DNA from: an uncultured Oscillospiraceae bacterium
GTDB taxonomy: Bacteria; Bacillota; Clostridia; Oscillospirales; Acutalibacteraceae
Length of the DNA stretch: 25,776 bases
Assembly (NCBI GenBank): GCA_910588935.1
Contig: CAJUSM010000042.1
Location: forward strand, 1 to 25,776
Reading direction: 5' to 3'
In this document: positions 22,021-25,776 of the stretch, in pieces
Position numbering within the stretch: the first letter of the stretch is position 1
Layout of the letters: every line of letters begins with the position of its first letter
Made by a program: the position numbers and the translations under genes
The notes under the pieces: generated by a model
Database searches by the model: none
Seen by the model: the letters and a program-made list of their open reading frames with translations, nothing else
Told to the model about the DNA's origin: nothing

Positions 22021-23174
22021 TATACTGCGCAACCTGCCTGCTGGGCATTGAGGGCCTGGTAGCGGAGGAGCTGCGGGAGCTGGAGGCCGGGGATGTCCGG
22101 GCGGAAAACGGACGGGTTCTTTTTTCCGGCGGCCCGGAAATTTTGGCCCGGGCCAGCTTGGGTAGCCGGTATGCCGAGCGCATTGCCATTTTAATGGGCG
22201 ACTTTCCTGCCCGGAGTTTTGAGCAATTGTTTCAGGGGATAAAGGCTCTCCCCTGGGAGGCTGTGCTGGGCAGCCAGGACGCGTTCCCGGTAACGGGCAG
22301 CTCCTTAAACAGCCAGCTCCATAGTGTGCCGGACTGCCAGGCAATTATAAAAAAAGCAGTGGTAGAGCGCTTAAAGAACCATTACCACCTGGCGTGGTTT
22401 CCGGAAGAAGGGCCTATGCACAGGCTCCGGTTCCGGATTCTGAAAGATCAGGTGAGCATTATGATAGACACCAGTGGGGCAGGCCTGCACAAAAGAGGGT
22501 ACAGGCCTGCCTCTGCGGCTGCTCCTATAAAAGAAACACTGGCCGCGGCCCTGGTTAAGCTGATGCGGCTTCGCCCAGACGGCCATCTCATTGATCCCTT
22601 CTGTGGTTCCGGTACTCTGCTGATTGAGGGCGCCACCTTGGCTATGGGAATTGCTCCAGGGCTAGGAAGGCGCTTTGTGGCCGAGACCTGGAGCGACCGG
22701 GACAAGCCGGTGTGGAAGGCGGAACGGGAGCGCGCCAAGGCCAAGGAAAACCGGGATTCCGGCTTTTCTGCGGTTGGTTATGATATTGATCCTCAGGCAG
22801 TGAGCCTGGCTCTGGAAAATGCCCGGCGGGCAGGGGTAGAGAATGTAATTCAGGCCCAGCTCCGGGATATTAGGGATTTTCGGGAGGAGGGCCCCTATGG
22901 CTGCGTGGCCTGCAACCCGCCCTATGGCCAGCGACTGCTGGACCAAAAGGAGGCTGCCCGCCTCTATAGGGAGATGGGAAAGGTATTTCAGCCTAAGCAG
23001 GGTTGGAGCTATGGGATTATTACGCCGGAAGAATGCTTTGAGGATATCTTTGGCCGGCGGGCAGATAAGCGGCGAAAGCTGTATAATGGCATGATCCGCT
23101 GCCAATTCTACCAGTATTATAAGTGGAGGCAAGAGGAAAAGGGGCCGGCCCGGCCCGGGAGGAAAGGGAAATGA
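22017..23174 (+). CDS. THUMP-domain class I SAM-dependent RNA methyltransferase, RlmL-like
   Basis: The 385-aa enzyme is a predicted rRNA methyltransferase of the RlmL/YpsC type (N2-methylguanosine). The N-terminal half contains a ferredoxin-like and THUMP region (CATCLLGIEGLVAEELREL; LRFRILKDQVSIMIDTSGAGLHKRGYR). The catalytic half has the SAM motif LIDPFCGSGTLLIEGA (about residue 190), acidic loop GYDIDPQAVSLALENARRAGV and the catalytic NPPYGQRL (about residue 299). It ends with KLYNGMIRCQFYQYYKW, as YpsC proteins do, then a basic tail. It is translationally coupled to hpf and to the following GNAT gene (ATGA at both joints). The target base on 23S rRNA is inferred from the family. Confidence 0.92.
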   Translation: MIYCATCLLGIEGLVAEELRELEAGDVRAENGRVLFSGGPEILARASLGSRYAERIAILMGDFPARSFEQLFQGIKALPWEAVLGSQDAFPVTGSSLNSQLHSVPDCQAIIKKAVVERLKNHYHLAWFPEEGPMHRLRFRILKDQVSIMIDTSGAGLHKRGYRPASAAAPIKETLAAALVKLMRLRPDGHLIDPFCGSGTLLIEGATLAMGIAPGLGRRFVAETWSDRDKPVWKAERERAKAKENRDSGFSAVGYDIDPQAVSLALENARRAGVENVIQAQLRDIRDFREEGPYGCVACNPPYGQRLLDQKEAARLYREMGKVFQPKQGWSYGIITPEECFEDIFGRRADKRRKLYNGMIRCQFYQYYKWRQEEKGPARPGRKGK

Positions 23175-23746
23175 ATCTCATCCACAGGATTATGGGGAAT
23201 ATGGAGACACCCCGGTTGCTGTTGCGCAGGTGGAAGCACGGGGACCTAGCCGCGTACCTACATATTGTTACCGACCCCCAGGTGATGGTTCCCGCCGGGT
23301 GTGAGCCTGCCAGAGACCTGGCAGCGGCCACCCTAATGCTTGCCCGAGACGTGCGTAACGATATGTGCTACGCGATTGTGCTGAAAGCTACAGGAGAGGC
23401 CATTGGCCGGATCAAGTTTCAAACAGATATGCGCCGGTATCATGTAAACAGTCTGTCCCTTGGCTACGAGCTGCGCAGAGACTGCTGGGGCAAGGGCTAT
23501 ATGGGTGAGGCCCTGCAGGCTATGATTGCCTGCGCCTTTGAAAGGCGCAAGGTGGATGTGCTGGCAGTAAGCCACTACGCGGACAATTACCGTTCTCAGC
23601 GGGTTATTGAAAAGTGCGGCTTCTGTTTGGAAGGTGTGGTGCCCTGGGCCTGTAAGCGCTGCGATGGGAAAATTTGCGACGATGTCTGCTACTATATCCT
23701 TCGGGACGATTATTTTTCCCGGCTCTCCCTCAACAAGGTGGGCTAA
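23171..23746 (+). CDS. GNAT-family acetyltransferase, RimJ/RimL type
   Basis: The 191-aa protein is a RimJ/RimL-like GNAT enzyme, a family that acetylates protein N-termini or small amines. It shows METPRLLLRRWKHGDLAAYL near residue 11, strand YAIVLKATGEAIGRIKF, LGYELRRDCWGKGYMGEALQAM (the W-G-K-G-Y-M-G acetyl-CoA loop) and the late SQRVIEKCGFCLEGVVP. The C-terminal part is Cys-rich (WACKRCDGKICDDVCYY), which is uncommon and could bind metal or be incidental. The ATG at 23171 overlaps the methyltransferase stop by 4 nt, with GGGAGGAAAGGG upstream; a longer frame from 23123 is rejected. Its place beside ribosome genes is compatible with a ribosomal-protein substrate, but that is inference. Confidence 0.9.
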   Translation: MNLIHRIMGNMETPRLLLRRWKHGDLAAYLHIVTDPQVMVPAGCEPARDLAAATLMLARDVRNDMCYAIVLKATGEAIGRIKFQTDMRRYHVNSLSLGYELRRDCWGKGYMGEALQAMIACAFERRKVDVLAVSHYADNYRSQRVIEKCGFCLEGVVPWACKRCDGKICDDVCYYILRDDYFSRLSLNKVG

Positions 23747-23791
23747 GCGGGCAGTGCTGGAATCCGGCCATCCCCGAAATCTATAAAATAC

Positions 23792-23819
23792 TTGACTTTC
23801 CCTCAGGGTATGGTATAAT
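23792..23819 (+). promoter_or_regulatory. Strong promoter of the rpsF-ssb-rpsR operon
   Basis: TTGACT (23792-23797) lies 16 nt before a perfect TATAAT (23814-23819), which is preceded by TGG, an extended -10. The -35 matches 5 of 6 positions. This is the best promoter in the window. Confidence 0.88.
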
Positions 23820-23828
23820 ATGAGAGTT

Positions 23829-23893
23829 GTTTGAGACAGAGTTTCAAACTTCCTTGCCCCGGGCAAATTTACATGGAGTTCCGGGGCCATTAG
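23829..23893 (+). promoter_or_regulatory. Structured leader of rpsF, possible S6:S18-binding element
   Basis: The roughly 90-nt 5' leader can fold in several ways: GTTTGA/TCAAAC (23829-23849); AACTTCC (23847-23853) with GGAGTT (23875-23880) enclosing TTGCC-CCG-GGCAA (23854-23866); and GCCCCGG (23856-23862) with CCGGGGC (23881-23887). The last pairing conflicts with the inner hairpin. rpsF operons in many bacteria carry a leader RNA bound by the S6:S18 complex, with a conserved CCG element; CCG occurs here in a loop. Assignment to that family is unproven. Confidence 0.45.
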
Positions 23894-23915
23894 TCCAAAA
23901 GGAGGTGCAATACAA

Positions 23916-24317
23916 ATGGCAGAAGGAAAGAACCTCTACGAGACCGTTATCGTCACTTCCGCAAAGCTGGGAGAAGAAGGCAGTGCGGCTCTGGTAGAAA
24001 AATTTAAGGCGCTGATCTCTGAGCACGGCACGGTTCAGAATGTTGACGACTGGGGTAAACGCCGCTTTGCTTACCCCATCAACAAGCAGACCGAGGGCTA
24101 TTATACCCTGATTAACTTCGAGAGCAATCCGGAGTTTACCGCCGAGCTGGACAGGCGTTATCAGATTACCGACGGCATCATGCGTACCCTGATCGTGAAG
24201 CGGGATCCCCGTCACATTGTGGAGCCGAAGCCTCAAAAGGTCCAAAAGACCGAAGAGGGTGGCATTGATGTGGAGGCCATTGCCGTAGAGGCTGTAGAGG
24301 CCGAAGCAGGGGAGTAA
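23916..24317 (+). CDS. rpsF: 30S ribosomal protein S6
   Basis: The 133-aa protein is S6, which binds the central domain of 16S rRNA with S18. Core residues 5-95 show NLYETVIVTSAKLGEEG, the GKRRFAYPINKQTEGYYTLINF strand-helix signature and LDRRYQITDGIMRTLIVKRD. Beyond the usual 95-100 residues there is a C-terminal extension of over 30 residues that becomes Glu/Ala-rich (VEAIAVEAVEAEAGE), as in several clostridial S6 proteins. AAAAGGAGGTG lies 9 nt before the ATG, a near-perfect ribosome site. It leads the rpsF-ssb-rpsR operon. Confidence 0.98.
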   Translation: MAEGKNLYETVIVTSAKLGEEGSAALVEKFKALISEHGTVQNVDDWGKRRFAYPINKQTEGYYTLINFESNPEFTAELDRRYQITDGIMRTLIVKRDPRHIVEPKPQKVQKTEEGGIDVEAIAVEAVEAEAGE

Positions 24318-24347
24318 AAGTTTTGCGAAAGGAAGGTCGTCCTGATT

Positions 24348-24827
24348 ATGCTGAACGTGGCCGTTATTATGGGCAGGCTGGTTGCCGACCCGGAGTTAAG
24401 GCACACCCCTAACGATATTTCCGTATGCTCCTTTCGTGTGGCAGTAGATCGCAGCTACTCCGGCCGATCTGGAGAGCGGCAGGCTGATTTTATTGATGTA
24501 GTCGCCTGGCGTTCCACTGCCGAGTTTGTGTGCAAATACTTCACAAAAGGGCAGATGATTGCTGTAAATGGCAGCATTCAAACCCGTTCCTATGAGGACA
24601 AGCAGGGAAATCGGCGTACAGCAGTAGAAATTGTAGCCGATAACGTCAACTTCTGCGGCTCCAAGCGGGAGTCAGGCGGTGGCGGGGAGTATGGCGGCGA
24701 TTCTTACTATGGCCGTGACCCTGGGCCCGCGCCTGCTCCAGCGTTTAAAGAGCCCGCTCCCGCGTACTCCAGCGGCAGCAATGAGGATTTTGAAGAGATC
24801 CTAGGTGACGACGACCTCCCATTCTAA
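24348..24827 (+). CDS. ssb: Single-stranded DNA-binding protein
   Basis: The 159-aa protein is the replicative SSB. The OB fold covers about residues 1-105 (MLNVAVIMGRLVADPELRHT; SVCSFRVAVDR; DFIDVVAWRSTAEFVCKYFTKGQ; NGSIQTRSYEDKQGNRRTAVEIVADNVNF). A Gly/Pro/Ala/Tyr-rich linker follows, and the acidic tip DDDLPF is the standard docking peptide for partner proteins. It lies between rpsF (30-nt gap) and rpsR (52-nt gap), the common Firmicutes order. AAAGGAAGG precedes the ATG at a rather long distance of about 12 nt. Confidence 0.98.
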   Translation: MLNVAVIMGRLVADPELRHTPNDISVCSFRVAVDRSYSGRSGERQADFIDVVAWRSTAEFVCKYFTKGQMIAVNGSIQTRSYEDKQGNRRTAVEIVADNVNFCGSKRESGGGGEYGGDSYYGRDPGPAPAPAFKEPAPAYSSGSNEDFEEILGDDDLPF

Positions 24828-24879
24828 CTTTTCGCGGTACTGCCGCAGCAACGATTATGGAGAAAAGGAGGTTTTAGCT

Positions 24880-25128
24880 ATGCCAGAAAGACCCGAAAGA
24901 GAAGTTCGCAGGGGGCGCAAAGGCCGCAAAAAGGTTTGCGGTTTCTGTGTAGACCGTGCGGAGTTTATTGACTATAAGGATGTAGCCAAACTGCGCCGCT
25001 TTATTTCTGAGCGGGGAAAAATTTTGCCCCGCCGTGTAACCGGCACCTGCGCCCGTCACCAGCGGGCCCTTACGGTGGCAATTAAGCGTGCTAGGCACTT
25101 GGCGCTTTTGCCCTATACCAGCGATTGA
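24880..25128 (+). CDS. rpsR: 30S ribosomal protein S18, zinc-binding form
   Basis: The 82-aa protein is S18, partner of S6 in the small subunit. It has the basic N-terminus RRGRKGRKK, then CGFC, YKDVAKLRRFISERGKILPRRVTGTCARHQRALTVAIKRARHLALLPY. The CxxC pair with the later Cys-x-x-His gives the four ligands of the zinc-containing (C+) form. AAAAGGAGG stands 9 nt before the ATG at 24880; the longer frame from 24805 overlaps ssb and is rejected. It ends the operon, followed by a terminator. Confidence 0.98.
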   Translation: MPERPEREVRRGRKGRKKVCGFCVDRAEFIDYKDVAKLRRFISERGKILPRRVTGTCARHQRALTVAIKRARHLALLPYTSD

Positions 25129-25143
25129 TTTTGTGCTAAAACA

Positions 25144-25178
25144 AAAAGCCTTCCGGTTTTTGCCGGAGGGCTTTCTTG
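25144..25178 (+). terminator. Rho-independent terminator of the rpsF-ssb-rpsR operon
   Basis: AAGCC-T-TCCGG pairs with CCGGA-G-GGCTT around a T-rich loop and is followed by TCTTGTTT. It begins 16 nt after the rpsR stop. Confidence 0.88.
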
Positions 25179-25241
25179 TTTACCTCAAAAACCAATGAAC
25201 AGCCTTTGCAAAGGGAATGTCCCTGCTCCTATTGGGAAAAC

Positions 25242-25631
25242 TCACCGTGTGGCCAATTTGTGCAAAAGCTTTTTAAAGTCTGCTACCGCCATAGAAGAGC
25301 GGTAAACCACCTGCTGGTCAGGATAATAGAAATCCAGAAATTCGCCGTTAATATCCAGCACAATAGACTCTTTTCGTCCATTTTGGGTAATTTCCAGAAT
25401 ATAATCCGGGTAGTAGGCAAACAGGCCAATGTCCTTCTCCAAAGGTTCCGCGCCCTCTACAATAGAGGCAAATTCCTCAATGCGCTGGCGGTTTTTATGG
25501 TTGCTGGCATTGAGATGCAGTAATTTCATATTCTGGCCAAAGCCTTGGTATAGATCCAGCTGCAGGGAGTTGGGGACAGAACAGCCCCCTAAGGTAAGGG
25601 CTAAAAGCAGAAGGGAAAGCAGTTTTTTCAT
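25242..25631 (-). CDS. Small lipoprotein of unknown function
   Basis: The 129-aa product has a lipoprotein signal: basic MKK, a Leu-rich core and the lipobox LGGC, making Cys17 the lipidated residue. The mature part is short and alternates strands and helices, with YDGF-like segments such as LDLYQGFGQNMKLLHLN, IGLFAYYPDYILEITQNGRKESIVLDINGEFLDFYYPDQQVVYRSS and a helical end FKKLLHKLATR. No enzyme motif is visible. GGGAGG stands 9 nt before the ATG. It is alone on this strand, converges with the ribosomal operon, and has its own strong promoter. I do not recognise the family. Confidence 0.85.
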   Translation of the reverse strand: MKKLLSLLLLALTLGGCSVPNSLQLDLYQGFGQNMKLLHLNASNHKNRQRIEEFASIVEGAEPLEKDIGLFAYYPDYILEITQNGRKESIVLDINGEFLDFYYPDQQVVYRSSMAVADFKKLLHKLATR

Positions 25632-25678
25632 GGTAAAACCTCCCGATCCAATGTCAATATTCCAGTATAACCGGCCTT

Positions 25679-25707
25679 ATTCTACAGGATTTCCCATTAA
25701 ATGTCAA
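25679..25707 (-). promoter_or_regulatory. Strong sigma-A promoter of the lipoprotein gene
   Basis: On the minus strand a perfect TTGACA (25707-25702) is followed after 17 nt by TAGAAT (25684-25679), 5 of 6 positions. It lies about 48 nt before the lipoprotein ATG. Confidence 0.8.
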
Positions 25708-25776
25708 GACGCAGGAGGAACTGGGGAGTGTGCAAACGAGGAGATAAAGGTAAGCAAGAGAAGAAAAAGCGCGGGT

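Overview
The window looks like chromosome of a GC-rich, endospore-lineage member of the Clostridia, probably Oscillospirales. The evidence is the yabO-yabP-yabQ-divIC-yabR sporulation/division block with HU beside it, an LplB/YtcP-type sugar transporter, split transketolase, a long-form HPF, a zinc-type S18, and purine synthesis that uses a stand-alone AICAR formyltransferase plus an archaeal-type (PurO) IMP cyclohydrolase in place of bifunctional PurH. The genus assignment is inference. No phage, transposase, CRISPR array, tRNA or rRNA gene was seen.

Layout. (1) 152-8063, minus strand: a MIF-like tautomerase, then a purine cluster purE - M29 aminopeptidase - purM - purN - broken effector-binding gene - IMP cyclohydrolase - AICAR formyltransferase, followed by a DUF6483-like protein and a HAD phosphatase. 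Bases 1-151 hold nothing I can support. (2) 8064-12573, plus strand: a promoter, a roughly 330-nt leader rich in inverted repeats, two CUT1-type sugar permeases, a large lipoprotein binding protein and a terminator. (3) 12583-14938, minus strand: two-subunit transketolase with a GNAT gene joined to its end. (4) 15244-19425, plus strand: SpoVB/YabM-like flippase, HU, RqcP (YabO), YabP, YabQ, DivIC and S1-domain YabR. (5) 19637-23746, plus strand: an alpha/alpha-toroid-like protein, an unpartnered class I fumarase alpha subunit, HPF, an RlmL-like methyltransferase and a GNAT gene. (6) 23792-25178, plus strand: rpsF-ssb-rpsR with a structured leader. (7) A small lipoprotein on the minus strand at the right end.

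Most of the window is housekeeping. PurE, PurM, PurN, the formyltransferase and the cyclohydrolase cover the middle and end of de novo IMP synthesis; purC, purF, purD, purL and purB are elsewhere. The sporulation block joins flippase, nucleoid protein, ribosome rescue, forespore/cortex proteins and the divisome, with extra promoters before HU and divIC. I found no convincing new multi-gene system. The points most worth a second look are the inverted-repeat leader before the sugar transporter, the broken regulator-like gene inside the purine cluster, the fumarase alpha subunit without its beta partner, and the possible autoregulatory leader before rpsF.
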